A stretch of DNA of 64,000 nucleotides, from NCBI GenBank assembly GCA_964601325.1, contig CAZRNA010000001.1:38448-102447 (forward strand). The letters run 5' to 3'. This document shows, piece by piece, positions 17,235 through 26,111 of the stretch. This DNA comes from CAVPLU01 sp964601325 (GTDB taxonomy: Archaea; Thermoproteota; Bathyarchaeia; 40CM-2-53-6). Made by a program: the position numbers and the translations under genes. Each line of letters opens with the position of its first letter. Within the stretch, counting starts at the first letter, position 1. A model generated the notes under the pieces. It was not told where the DNA came from and did no database searches. It saw only the letters and a list, made by a program, of their open reading frames with translations.

Positions 17235-18362
17235 ATGCCGTTGAAGACCCAACTGCATGACTACCATCTACAGAATGGTAAGGTCGTTGACTTTGCAGGA
17301 TTCGAGATGCCAATATGGTACAAAGGGATAATCCCCGAGACGTTGGTGGTTAGAAACCAGGTTGGCATTTTCGATGTCTCGCACATGGGCAGAGCGATAG
17401 CTCGAGGCACAAATGCCGAAGCATTCCTCAACTTCGTAACCACCAACGATGTCAGCGCGCTTAAGCCCGGACAAGCACACTACACGTTACTATGTAACGA
17501 TAGAGGGGGCATCAAGGATGATATCATCGTGCTTCGCCTCGAGCCGGAGCGATTCGTCGTCATCTTCAACGCTGGCAACCGGAAGAAGGATGCAGACTGG
17601 CTGAAGGCACAAGCTGCGCGAAGCGACGCAGATCTCACAGACGTATCAGATGAGACAGCTCTAATCTCACTTCAAGGCCCGAAAGCTCAAGCCACACTCG
17701 GAAAACTGTCGAAGATAGAACCGTCGAAGGTTCCGCGGTTCGGATGCGTAGAGACAGAGGTCGATGGCATTGGATGTCTTGTCTCTCGAACAGGCTACAC
17801 GGGTGAGGATGGGTTTGAGATACTGGTGTGGGAATGCCCGATCTCCAATCCCGGAAAAGCTGAACGTGTTTGGAACTCTTTGCTTGCCGGTGGTAAAGAG
17901 TTCGGGATAGAACCCTGCGGGTTGGGCTCCAGGGACGCTCTGAGATTAGAGGCAGGGATGTGCCTCTACGGAAACGATATTGACGAAGAAGTTAGCCCGT
18001 ACCAGGCGCGTCTTGGGTTCACGGTGAAGCTCACGAAGTCGGACTTCATCGGCAAGAAGGCTCTTGAGAAACAGAAGGCTGAAGGCGCGAGACTTCTGCG
18101 AATAGGCCTGAAGGCTACAGCTCAAGGCATACCAAGACCCGGATATGAGATCGTGAAGGATACTACCGCTATTGGAAAGTTGACGAGCGGAACCTTCTCG
18201 CCGACTCTGAACCTGGGCATCGCGATGGGATACGTTCCTCGTGAACACGCAACTGAAGGTCAAACGCTTGGAATCATGATCCGAGGAAGACGAGTAGATG
18301 GTGTTGTCACAAAGTTCCCATTCTATCCTACCGACAAGTACGGCTGGCAGAGAAAGACATAG
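17235..18362 (+). CDS. gcvT: Glycine cleavage system T protein (aminomethyltransferase)
   Basis: A tetrahydrofolate- or tetrahydromethanopterin-dependent aminomethyltransferase that releases ammonia from the H-protein-bound aminomethyl group. LKTQLHDYHLQNGKVVDFAGFEMPI at the N-terminus, FDVSHMGR, the VSRTGYTGEDGFEI motif and GLGSRDALRLEAGMCLYGND are all characteristic. I choose ATG 17235, preceded by GGGAG at 17221-17225; GTG 17217 would add six residues. The protein is 375 residues, close to the family norm. It partners with GcvH at 11.9 kb. Confidence 0.95.
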   Translation: MPLKTQLHDYHLQNGKVVDFAGFEMPIWYKGIIPETLVVRNQVGIFDVSHMGRAIARGTNAEAFLNFVTTNDVSALKPGQAHYTLLCNDRGGIKDDIIVLRLEPERFVVIFNAGNRKKDADWLKAQAARSDADLTDVSDETALISLQGPKAQATLGKLSKIEPSKVPRFGCVETEVDGIGCLVSRTGYTGEDGFEILVWECPISNPGKAERVWNSLLAGGKEFGIEPCGLGSRDALRLEAGMCLYGNDIDEEVSPYQARLGFTVKLTKSDFIGKKALEKQKAEGARLLRIGLKATAQGIPRPGYEIVKDTTAIGKLTSGTFSPTLNLGIAMGYVPREHATEGQTLGIMIRGRRVDGVVTKFPFYPTDKYGWQRKT

Positions 18363-18395
18363 CTTCGAAGCGGGAGACGAGCTGCGACGGTCGCC

Positions 18396-19511
18396 GTGAA
18401 GCGCCTCGGATTGATCGTCAACCCGATCGCGGGCATGGGAGGAAAAGTCGGCCTAAAAGGCACCGACGGACCGGAAATCCTTGAACGCGCAATTAGGCTC
18501 GGCGCAGCACCCGTTGCGCCCCAGCGAGCTGTCGAAGCTATGCGGACTCTCCGCACCCACTACACGTCCTCACTAGAACTAATCACATGCTCTCAGAAGA
18601 TGGGAGAGGAGTCTGCGAAAGAGGCTGGTTTCAGTCCAGAAGTCGTCGACGGACCATCCAGTCAGCAAACAACATCCGATGACACGAAGAGAGCAGCCGA
18701 GGTCCTACAGACGCGCAGGGTTGACTTGCTTCTCTTCGTTGGCGGCGACGGCACCGCTCGAGATATCTGCCACGTGATCGACCAGGAAACCCCATGCCTT
18801 GGTATTCCAGCCGGAGTCAAAGTCTACTCTTCTGTGTTCTCAACCAATCCTCGAACCGGCGGCGACTTGACCGCCAGCTACTTGGATGGCGAAGCCAGAC
18901 TCGCGGATGCCGAAGTATTGGACATTGACGAATCCGAGTTCAGGGCGGACAGAATATCGGTTCGCCTCTACGGATATCTCCGAGTTCCATTCCACGCCGC
19001 GAATCTTCAGAACTCCAAGACCGGTTCCCTCTTGGATGAGGTCTCTGCACAAAACGCGATAGCGAAGTTCGTGGGCGAGGAACTCAAGGATGACCGGACG
19101 TACATCATCGGACCAGGATCCACAACCGCAGCACTCGGCAGACGTCTAGGATTCGAGAAGACGATGCTCGGGGTCGACGCTATTCGTGGGAGAGCTCTCA
19201 TCGAGAAAGACCTTTCCGAAAAAGGCATCATGCAACTGCTGGCTCAGAGCCGAGCATCGATAATTGTGACCCCGATCGGCGGACAGGGTTTCATCTTCGG
19301 CCGAGGCAATCCTCAGATCAGCGCACAGGTGATCAGACGAGTTGGTAAGGAGAATATCATAGTCATCGCCACGGAACGCAAGATACACTCACTCAAGACC
19401 AAACGCCTACTGGTCGATACAGGAGATACAGAACTGGATAAGGAGTTGGGCGGATACATGAAGATCATAACAGGATACAGAGAATTCTCCGTTCTTCCAG
19501 TCAACGCGTAA
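18396..19511 (+). CDS. ATP-NAD kinase family protein (COG3199 type)
   Basis: A 371-residue protein starting at GTG 18396 with GLIVNPIAGMGGKVGLKGTDG at the N-terminus and the nucleotide-kinase motif LLFVGGDGTARDI near residue 110. PAGVKVYSSVF and PIGGQGFIFGRGNPQIS further on are typical of the COG3199 branch of NAD kinases. It phosphorylates NAD to NADP or a related diphosphate substrate. A second, shorter NAD kinase is at 31.1 kb, so the two may differ in substrate or regulation. It lies 34 bases after gcvT, on the same strand. Confidence 0.88.
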   Translation: MKRLGLIVNPIAGMGGKVGLKGTDGPEILERAIRLGAAPVAPQRAVEAMRTLRTHYTSSLELITCSQKMGEESAKEAGFSPEVVDGPSSQQTTSDDTKRAAEVLQTRRVDLLLFVGGDGTARDICHVIDQETPCLGIPAGVKVYSSVFSTNPRTGGDLTASYLDGEARLADAEVLDIDESEFRADRISVRLYGYLRVPFHAANLQNSKTGSLLDEVSAQNAIAKFVGEELKDDRTYIIGPGSTTAALGRRLGFEKTMLGVDAIRGRALIEKDLSEKGIMQLLAQSRASIIVTPIGGQGFIFGRGNPQISAQVIRRVGKENIIVIATERKIHSLKTKRLLVDTGDTELDKELGGYMKIITGYREFSVLPVNA

Positions 19512-19640
19512 CAGTCGCGCCTAGGACCAAGGTGCACTATTGTCAAAGAATTTCAGAAACTGCACAGCGATCGCAAAGAGACAATCTTAGATACAACAAC
19601 GGGGCTTGAACCGCAGAAACTGTCTGGAGGTGGATTCTCA

Positions 19641-20156
19641 ATGAGAGGTTTCGAGGTCAACCGTAATGAGTCTCATGGAGAATTCCCACTATCTCGGATA
19701 TTCATCGGCCTTGAGAACTCTGAAGTCATTCAATCACTATTCGGAGGCAAGGAACACGCAGCTGAAACCTTACGGAACCTGCGTGTGAAGCTGGACGATT
19801 CAGCGGAGTACATGTACGTGAACGACACGGACGGAAGTATCATTGTTAGAGGAGGGTACCTGCGGTCTGCCAGCGAGAAGCTTCTCTATCTTGACATCAT
19901 TCACGAGCTTGTTCACGTCAAGCAATATCGACAGGGGCGAGACCTGTTCGATTCAAAGTTCTCATATGTGGATCGACCGACAGAGCTCGAAGCATACAAG
20001 ATCACGCTGGATGAAGCACGCAAGATCGGCATGACCGAAGAAGAGATCGAGGACTATCTCTACGTAGAATGGATAACCAAGAAGGAACATAAGAAACTGG
20101 CGAAGACTCTAGGCGTGAACGGCCAGCGACGAAGAAAGAGCAAACCTACTTCTTAG
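19641..20156 (+). CDS. Minigluzincin-like zinc metallopeptidase fold protein
   Basis: A 171-residue soluble protein. The motif IIHELVHVKQYRQG (about residues 87-100) is an HExxH zinc site, and PTELEAYKITLDEA about 20 residues later offers the downstream Glu (ExxAY) of gluzincins. The C-terminus is basic (RRRKSK). A strong GGAGGTGG at 19626-19633 fixes the ATG at 19641, although the frame is open further upstream without a canonical start. There is no signal peptide, so it is cytosolic. It may be a peptidase or a regulator like those in stress and toxin-antitoxin contexts; the substrate is unknown. Confidence 0.7.
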   Translation: MRGFEVNRNESHGEFPLSRIFIGLENSEVIQSLFGGKEHAAETLRNLRVKLDDSAEYMYVNDTDGSIIVRGGYLRSASEKLLYLDIIHELVHVKQYRQGRDLFDSKFSYVDRPTELEAYKITLDEARKIGMTEEEIEDYLYVEWITKKEHKKLAKTLGVNGQRRRKSKPTS

Positions 20157-20596
20157 CGAGCTTTCTTGACGCTTGCATCCCTCAAGTATGCTTCCACTAG
20201 GTTTCTCGTAAACGATTCCAAGTCCATGTGAAGCGCATCACTGGGGGTTGTCCAAACGTACTCCTGTATCTCTTTCCCATCCAACTTCACTCCTGATGAG
20301 TTGGTTCGACAGAGATAGTCCAGGAAGATGTAGTGTTCGTGCTTGATGTAGTCCGCGGGGTAGATCGCTTCTTGAACTAGAAGCAACTTGACGGGTTCGG
20401 TGTCAAGTCCGACTTCCTCCTTGATCTCTCTCTTGACAGCTGTCTCGGATCGTTCACCAAGTTCGATGTGTCCTCCTGGTACTGTGTATTTGGTTCCCCA
20501 TTTGTGCGACCGCACGAGCAGTATCTCCTCTTTCTCGTTGATGACGAGTCCGCCAACGGTGGCTTCGGGGTAATTCTGAACCAAGGGCAAATCCAT
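20153..20596 (-). CDS. Nudix hydrolase
   Basis: A Nudix domain of about 147 residues. The box reads GGHIELGERSETAVKREIKEEVG, matching GX5EX7REUXEEXGU in full, so it should be catalytically competent on nucleoside diphosphate-linked substrates. The preceding QNYPEATVGGLVINEKEEILLVRS is the usual first strand. I choose ATG 20596; ATG 20659 is possible. The open frame to 20902 overlaps the divergent metallo-beta-lactamase gene and is not supported. The stop overlaps the end of the 19641 gene by four bases, in convergent orientation. Confidence 0.9.
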   Translation of the reverse strand: MDLPLVQNYPEATVGGLVINEKEEILLVRSHKWGTKYTVPGGHIELGERSETAVKREIKEEVGLDTEPVKLLLVQEAIYPADYIKHEHYIFLDYLCRTNSSGVKLDGKEIQEYVWTTPSDALHMDLESFTRNLVEAYLRDASVKKAR

Positions 20597-20696
20597 CCTA
20601 GGCGTAGTTCCAGGTTCTCCGTAGGCAATGGGACCGATATTCTTGTCTTTCCGTATCATCAACCTACGGGGCGAGCGGCGTGGGGGGGAAGAACGG

Positions 20697-21341
20697 ATGC
20701 CAGAAAGCTTAGGTGAACATGATCCGCGGCTGAGGGACATCCATTTCATCGAAGGAATCGGTCTCTGCTCGAACATTTTCATATTTGCTGAAGGCGACAC
20801 TATCTCACTTGTTGATACCGGGTCGGGAATGGAGCCTAACGCGGTCCGTCCCCAGCTCGAACAGCTTGGCTTGAAGATCGATGGTGTTAGCAGAATTGCC
20901 ATTACTCATGGGCACATAGATCACATAGGAGGGCTCACCGAGATATGCGAGAATTCCTCACCCGAGATCTTCGTCCATCAGAACGACGCGGACGACTTGA
21001 AATCCTTGGGGATAAGATCAATCGTCTACATGAAGGATGGGGACAATGTCAGACTTGGTCGACGAAACCTAAGAGTAATTCATACTCCTGGCCACACAGA
21101 AGGGAGCGTGTGTCTACACGACAACGAAATCATACTCACAGGGGACACTGCTTTCCCAGGCGGATACTTCGGAAGAACTGACCTCCCATCCGGGGACTGG
21201 AGAAAGCTCATCGACTCACTCGACAAGCTATCCCGTTTGGACGTTCGAGTCATGCTGCCAGGACATGGCGAACCGCTCCTGTCAGAGGCATCCTCGCATC
21301 TTAGGCTGGCTCGGAAAACCGTCGAACTTGTCAGATACTGA
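20697..21341 (+). CDS. Metallo-beta-lactamase fold hydrolase
   Basis: A 214-residue MBL-fold hydrolase with the complete metal site: THGHIDHIGG (HxHxDH), HTPGHTEGS, GDTAFPGG and a final GHGEP. The fold is that of glyoxalase II-like thioesterases and related hydrolases acting on thioesters or phosphodiesters. I choose ATG 20697, preceded by a G-rich tract that can act as a ribosome binding site; the frame is open to 20628. The substrate cannot be assigned. Confidence 0.92.
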   Translation: MPESLGEHDPRLRDIHFIEGIGLCSNIFIFAEGDTISLVDTGSGMEPNAVRPQLEQLGLKIDGVSRIAITHGHIDHIGGLTEICENSSPEIFVHQNDADDLKSLGIRSIVYMKDGDNVRLGRRNLRVIHTPGHTEGSVCLHDNEIILTGDTAFPGGYFGRTDLPSGDWRKLIDSLDKLSRLDVRVMLPGHGEPLLSEASSHLRLARKTVELVRY

Positions 21342-21502
21342 CCAACCTGCCTTGTGCTGACCGAATCCAAAACTAACACCGCAAATCATGGACTCGCTCG
21401 GAATCTACGGATGGTCTGGAATTGCAGGCTGGAATGCTCGCGAACTCCCGCGCCTGTGTTCATTCTGACTGCTTCATCAGTTGACTAGGATGTGAAAGAC
21501 CC

Positions 21503-22708
21503 CTGAAACCAACCACTGAGCGACCTCTGAACCTTCGTGAGCTTTCTGAGAGGTTCAAGTTCTCAGAGGAGACACTCGGAGAACTTCTCCCAGTCTACGG
21601 TTCCGAGCTTGAGAGAGTAGTCCGAGCGCTGAAGTCACCTGGTAAGCGTTACTATGTGAGAGTAAACATCCTCAGAACAACACCGGAGAAAGTAAGAAAG
21701 AGGCTTGCCGAGAGGGAATTCGACGTTTCACAGCACGAATTGATACCTGAAGCTTTGTGGGTTCCCATTGAAGGACCGTTCGAAGTCCCAGCGCGCCTGA
21801 AGAAAGTGATGGTTGACAAATTCACAGCGGAATCAGTTCTACAAGGAGCCAACGTCTACGCGCCTGGAATCGTGCGATGCAGCAGAATCCGAATCAGTGA
21901 CAACGTGAGCATAATCGATGACGAAGGAGAAACACTCGCATCTGGAATCGCCCGAATGAATGAGACTCAGATCCTGACTTTCAGAAAAGGACTCGCAGTA
22001 GAAGTGACCGAATCGAAGTATAGAGTTCCCAGCTTCCGCGAGACACCTGAGTATCAGGAAGGACTCATCTATCCACAGTCACTGCCAGCGATTGTCACCA
22101 GCCGAGTACTTGACCCGAAACCGAACGAGGTCGTCCTTGACATGACTTGCTCGCCAGGCGGCAAACTCTCGCACATCTCTCAACTCATGGAAAACCAAGG
22201 TCGCGTCATTGGCGTGGATCGTAATAGACGCAAAACTGAGGAAACGATGCAGACTTGCGCCCGTCTGGGTTGTTCGAATGTGACTCTCTTCGTGCACGAC
22301 AGCAGGTATCTCTCGAGCGACTTCTCGACGCTCAAACCGGACAAGATCCTCGTTGACCCACCCTGCAGCGCGCTCGGAATAATGCCCAAGGTCTACGAGT
22401 ACGCTCCAAAGAGTGAGATCGAGGCTCTCGCCAGATACCAGAAACAGTTCCTTGAGGAGGCGTCCAAGATCGTGAAGCCAGGAGGACGGATCGTCTACAG
22501 TGTATGTACACTCACCCTACAGGAATGCGAACGGAATGCACTTCATGCTAGTACAAACTGCAACCTCTCAATTCAAGCGCAGTCACCTATGCTCGGTGAC
22601 AGGGCGATTCCGATCGATGACGGATCTACAGAGCAATGTCAGAGATTCCACCCGCACAAACACGACGCTGGCTTCTTCATAGCCTGCTTCAAGAGACATG
22701 CCCAATGA
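21503..22708 (+). CDS. NSUN-type RNA (cytosine-5) methyltransferase with PUA domain
   Basis: A Nop2/Sun family m5C methyltransferase. An N-terminal helical part is followed by a PUA domain (about 80-155 by homology) and a Rossmann domain. The SAM motif is VLDMTCSPGGKLSHI, with catalytic elements LVDPPCSALG and SVCTLTLQECE (TC and PC cysteines). The first canonical start is GTG 21656, which would cut into a conserved region; the frame continues upstream (NLRELSERFKFSEETLGELL) with only CTG 21503 available before the stop at about 21482. I give the long version, so the 5' end is uncertain. Targets are tRNA or rRNA. Confidence 0.82.
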   Translation: MKPTTERPLNLRELSERFKFSEETLGELLPVYGSELERVVRALKSPGKRYYVRVNILRTTPEKVRKRLAEREFDVSQHELIPEALWVPIEGPFEVPARLKKVMVDKFTAESVLQGANVYAPGIVRCSRIRISDNVSIIDDEGETLASGIARMNETQILTFRKGLAVEVTESKYRVPSFRETPEYQEGLIYPQSLPAIVTSRVLDPKPNEVVLDMTCSPGGKLSHISQLMENQGRVIGVDRNRRKTEETMQTCARLGCSNVTLFVHDSRYLSSDFSTLKPDKILVDPPCSALGIMPKVYEYAPKSEIEALARYQKQFLEEASKIVKPGGRIVYSVCTLTLQECERNALHASTNCNLSIQAQSPMLGDRAIPIDDGSTEQCQRFHPHKHDAGFFIACFKRHAQ

Positions 22709-22770
22709 ACGTGGCGACCGGACAGCAAGACTTAACCGGGGCAACAACAAGACCGGCGTTTCTGATCTAA

Positions 22771-23058
22771 ATGGGCTTCTCAGATGAAGTCCTGACAAGA
22801 GGCAAATCCGGAAAACTCGAAGTCAGGGCGCTCCACTCACGTGGATCCTTCGTAATGTGCAAGTACCTGAACCCCGAGACGTTGAGGTTGGCTGATAAGA
22901 AGACAAAGCTGACGCTGAAACGGGAAGATGGAACCGCCGAGGAATACTTCATCATACCGCTAAGAGATCCAATAAGATCACTCCTTGTGAAGGCCGCTGG
23001 TGAGGAGAAGAGTAGAAAGGTCTGGAACGAGCAGACTCAGCAGGAAGAAGAACTTTGA
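22771..23058 (+). CDS. Hypothetical protein, 95 residues
   Basis: Unrecognised small soluble protein with alternating beta-like segments (KLEVRALHSRGSFVMCKYL, TKLTLKREDGTAEEYFIIPL) and an acidic, Gln-rich C-terminus (NEQTQQEEEL). No known motif is visible. It lies between the RNA methyltransferase and the OGG1 gene on the same strand, with 62 and 59 base gaps. Confidence 0.65.
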   Translation: MGFSDEVLTRGKSGKLEVRALHSRGSFVMCKYLNPETLRLADKKTKLTLKREDGTAEEYFIIPLRDPIRSLLVKAAGEEKSRKVWNEQTQQEEEL

Positions 23059-23117
23059 ATCTCGTCGCCTATCAGAGCGATGGTTCTGGCTCCACTCAGC
23101 TCTTCCGGTGAAGCGCG

Positions 23118-24041
23118 TTGCATGAGGAAATCGAGATCTCGCGAGAACAGATCTTGGGGCCGCTTGATCTTGAGGCCACCTTGCTGAGCGGTCAAACCAG
23201 CGAACCACAGTGGGACCTCGCAGATGGGTACTACTCAGACGCCGAGGATTTCGAAGGAAGAACCGCAAGATATCGCGTCCGCCAGATCGGGACCCGAGAG
23301 GAACCGCACCTCAAGATCGTGACAACCTCAAATGACGAGAACGCGAGTCTCGCGAGAACCGTAACTGATCACATAGCCAATGTGCTGAGGCTTCGTGATG
23401 ATCTGAACGCGTTCTATCAGGCGTTCGACCCGGCGAAAGGAGACATAGTCTCCAAGACTTTTCCGCAGCTCATTGGCCTCAGACTGATGCGAGGCAATAA
23501 CCCGTTCGAGAGCCTAATCAGTTCGATCTCGACACAGCACAACTCGATAGTGCTCTGGACGAAATCGGTGAAACTGATCAGAGACACCTTTGGACTTCCT
23601 GTGCGCTTGTCTGACGGTTCAACAATCCATCTCTTTCCCAAACCGGACACACTGGCCTCTGTCGGAGAACGTGACCTTGAGACAACAGGACTGACGTACC
23701 GTACGAAATACATCATCGAGGCAGCTCGCAGAGTACGAGATGGGGTACTGAGCTTGGAAGAACTTCAACGCGATAACTACGAGACCGCGAAGACGAAACT
23801 AATGGACCTGCCTGGAATTGGACCGAAGGTCGCTGATTGCTTTCTCCTGTATGGCCTCGGAAAGACGGAAGCGGCTCCCGTGGATATTTGGATCCACAGG
23901 ATCGTTCGCAAGCTGTATTTCCACGGCGCTAATGTCAGTATCGATAGGGTAGCCAAGTTCCTCCGAGAACGATATGGGCCTTGGGCCGGGTACGTCCAAT
24001 TGTACCTATTCCACTACGCTCGCAAGACACGGCTCGTCTGA
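23118..24041 (+). CDS. ogg: 8-oxoguanine DNA glycosylase/AP lyase, OGG1 type
   Basis: A 307-residue HhH-GPD DNA glycosylase. The N-terminal LDLEATLLSGQTSEPQW resembles the OGG1 N-domain, and the helix-hairpin-helix LMDLPGIGPKVADCFLLYGLG is followed by VDIW. The catalytic Lys is K237 and the Asp is D256, the pair used for base excision and beta-lyase chemistry on 8-oxoG opposite C. The N-domain separates it from the shorter archaeal AGOG and OGG2 types. It starts at TTG 23118. Confidence 0.88.
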   Translation: MHEEIEISREQILGPLDLEATLLSGQTSEPQWDLADGYYSDAEDFEGRTARYRVRQIGTREEPHLKIVTTSNDENASLARTVTDHIANVLRLRDDLNAFYQAFDPAKGDIVSKTFPQLIGLRLMRGNNPFESLISSISTQHNSIVLWTKSVKLIRDTFGLPVRLSDGSTIHLFPKPDTLASVGERDLETTGLTYRTKYIIEAARRVRDGVLSLEELQRDNYETAKTKLMDLPGIGPKVADCFLLYGLGKTEAAPVDIWIHRIVRKLYFHGANVSIDRVAKFLRERYGPWAGYVQLYLFHYARKTRLV

Positions 24042-24068
24042 ATAGATCGACAGATGGGTCCTTGATTC

Positions 24069-24707
24069 TCAGGTGCGGCCGATCTTTCTTGTCGCTTTCC
24101 CTTTTCTCACGACCTTCCTCTTCAGTGGGGTTCCGCAGACTCCGCACGTCTGATCAGCATCTTCGGTCGTGTATCTCCTGAAACAAGCGGGACAGTAGTA
24201 GATCCAGTCGAACTTCTCCGCTATCCCGAATGTTGCGAGCGAGGCGTGCTCCATCCCTAGTGTCTCGGACACATTCTGTATTGCATAGTCATCGCTAACG
24301 ATGGCGGGCGAGAGGCCGTTCTCTTTCAGATCGAGGGCGAGGGCGAGAACCTCAATATCCGCTTTCGAGAGCACCGCTGCGTCACCGACTTTGGATGAAG
24401 TCTCTTGCACAGTCTTCATGGAAGATGAGGTTGGTTTCTTCACTGTCAGCTGACCTGAATCTCGGGATGTGGCGAATCTGGTGTACGGCAGAGCGTCAGG
24501 CGTTAGCTCATCCAAGACGCTCGTGGCTGAGTAACTGGGCAGGCTGAGCGCAGAAGGATTAAGACCCATCACGAACGCAGAGGTGTCTAGCACCAAAACC
24601 TTCGTCTCAGTCTTCTCCGGGGCCAAACGACTTACGCTACCCGAGGCTTCTGATAGGCAGTCGAAGCCTACGATCGGATTAAGGTTTGGTCGAGCAGAAG
24701 TCGACAC
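24069..24707 (-). CDS. nob1: rRNA maturation endonuclease Nob1
   Basis: A PIN-domain endonuclease that makes the final 3' cleavage of 16S rRNA. KVLVLDTSAFVMGL opens the PIN fold with the first acidic residue. VGDAAVLSKADIEVLALALDL supplies the central acidic pair, and PAIVSDDYAIQNVSETL the last. A C-terminal zinc ribbon (CPACFRRYTTEDADQTCGVCG) is the Nob1 hallmark, followed by a basic tail. The 212-residue length is slightly longer than usual because of an N-terminal extension of about 30 residues; initiation may be further in. It converges on the ogg gene. Confidence 0.9.
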   Translation of the reverse strand: MSTSARPNLNPIVGFDCLSEASGSVSRLAPEKTETKVLVLDTSAFVMGLNPSALSLPSYSATSVLDELTPDALPYTRFATSRDSGQLTVKKPTSSSMKTVQETSSKVGDAAVLSKADIEVLALALDLKENGLSPAIVSDDYAIQNVSETLGMEHASLATFGIAEKFDWIYYCPACFRRYTTEDADQTCGVCGTPLKRKVVRKGKATRKIGRT

Positions 24708-24824
24708 GGTACTTCACGTGAAAGCGACCCGCACCGTAGCGGTCATTTGATATTAACCGACAATTCAGTCTTCCCAGAACGCGGCGACGTCCACGTCCAG
24801 ATGTGGAGATGGGTCGTCCAACCC

Positions 24825-26075
24825 TCAGCGGTGCCTATTCAATGCCCAGGCGCTCAATGTGATTCCCGGCAACGCCGCCGAGGTGAGCGCTAGCAAGCTC
24901 GTGGACAGCTGCATTAGCAGGTCGAATCTTGTTACCTCTGAAATCACGATCAGAGTTGAAGCAGTGGCCAGCAGCACTAGCGACAATGATACGTGCTTGA
25001 ACGTCAGTTTCTTCCGGAAAGCTCGTGAGACGGCAACCGAAAGACCATAGAATGGCAATGCGTAGAGTAACCCGATCATGCTGCCTGTGAGGACGCCTGC
25101 TACCACGATGGCTCCTTCAGGGCTGAAAGCAAGTGCGGTATGGAGCTGCTGAGAAACCCAGAGAATCCCAATCAGCGGATACAGCACATACCGCATGACC
25201 GTCCTGAGGTTCTCGTTCGAACTGATCGTCTGAGCAACCTGCGGACTGAACGAGTAGTAGATCAGATTGAAGACCTTCATTCCCTCACCGCCCGCGTATG
25301 TCTGAAGCACGTCGCGATCGCGGAAGTTGCGCAACAGCTGAACCTCAGGACTCAACTCAGATCCATAAGTCGCAGTAGCAATGTAGCAAGCCCCAAAGCA
25401 GTGCTTCATGTAGGGTGTCCAAAAACCGCCGGAACAGAAATAGCCATACTCACACTCGGGTTCTTTGAGTAAGTAGTTGCACGTCCTTATACAATTGAGT
25501 TCGTTGGGCTTGCATTCTGGACAGCGCTCTGGGTTTGTCTCCCGCTGCCATGCCCCGTTCGTGCATACCTCTCGTGTATTCCATTTCTTCGGGTCTATCT
25601 TACAATTTACCACGTTCCTAGGTGGGTCTCCAGCGTTGCATTGCGGACAGGGCTGTGGGTTTGTCTCTTGCTGCCATTCCCCGTTCTTGCATATCTGGCG
25701 TGTCTTCCACCCTGTGCCGCCCGGACACCACTCCGTAACTTTGGGTGCTTCCTCAGCACCGCATTGGGTAGACTGCGTTTGCGTTTCAGTCTGTGTCTCT
25801 GTAGGACAGTCCTGTGTTTCTAGAACCTGGACACCGTTGTGGCACACCATTGCTCTCTTCCATGTCTTGTACTCCTGTCCTGGACACCACTCCCAAACTG
25901 ACGCTTGACCTTCTATACAGCCCGCTGGTGGGGGTCCCACACTTAGTGGATGAGGCTGTCCAGCGTTGACGTGAACAACATTGGCTCCAATCGAGACTAT
26001 GAAAATGACTAGAATCGCAGTGGCGACAAGATAGGACAGACGCACTCCAACGTATCCCCCTTGATAGAACGCCAT
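24825..26075 (-). CDS. Cys-rich repeat surface protein with CFI-box membrane domain
   Basis: A 416-residue envelope protein. A signal segment (about 13-35) leads to three or four Cys-rich repeats of about 40 residues with WCPG..WKTR..C.NGEWQ.ETNP..CP.C spacing, interrupted by a TETQTETQTQSTQ stretch. A CFI-box-like segment, CYIATATYGSELSPEVQLLRNFRD, then leads into a C-terminal membrane domain with about five helices. The Cys pattern implies disulfides outside the cell. Initiation at ATG 26075 or at GTG 26045 (MRLSYLV) is possible; a TATA-like tract near 26093 favours the latter. Function unknown; adhesion or binding is likely. Confidence 0.75.
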   Translation of the reverse strand: MAFYQGGYVGVRLSYLVATAILVIFIVSIGANVVHVNAGQPHPLSVGPPPAGCIEGQASVWEWCPGQEYKTWKRAMVCHNGVQVLETQDCPTETQTETQTQSTQCGAEEAPKVTEWCPGGTGWKTRQICKNGEWQQETNPQPCPQCNAGDPPRNVVNCKIDPKKWNTREVCTNGAWQRETNPERCPECKPNELNCIRTCNYLLKEPECEYGYFCSGGFWTPYMKHCFGACYIATATYGSELSPEVQLLRNFRDRDVLQTYAGGEGMKVFNLIYYSFSPQVAQTISSNENLRTVMRYVLYPLIGILWVSQQLHTALAFSPEGAIVVAGVLTGSMIGLLYALPFYGLSVAVSRAFRKKLTFKHVSLSLVLLATASTLIVISEVTRFDLLMQLSTSLLALTSAALPGITLSAWALNRHR

Positions 26076-26111
26076 GGACTCTCCTATACGAATAAAACAC
26101 TTGGCATCCTG

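Noticed and set aside
25477..25908. Plus-strand frame with many Cys and His residues
   Set aside because: It is antisense to the Cys-rich surface protein gene and reflects its repeat composition.
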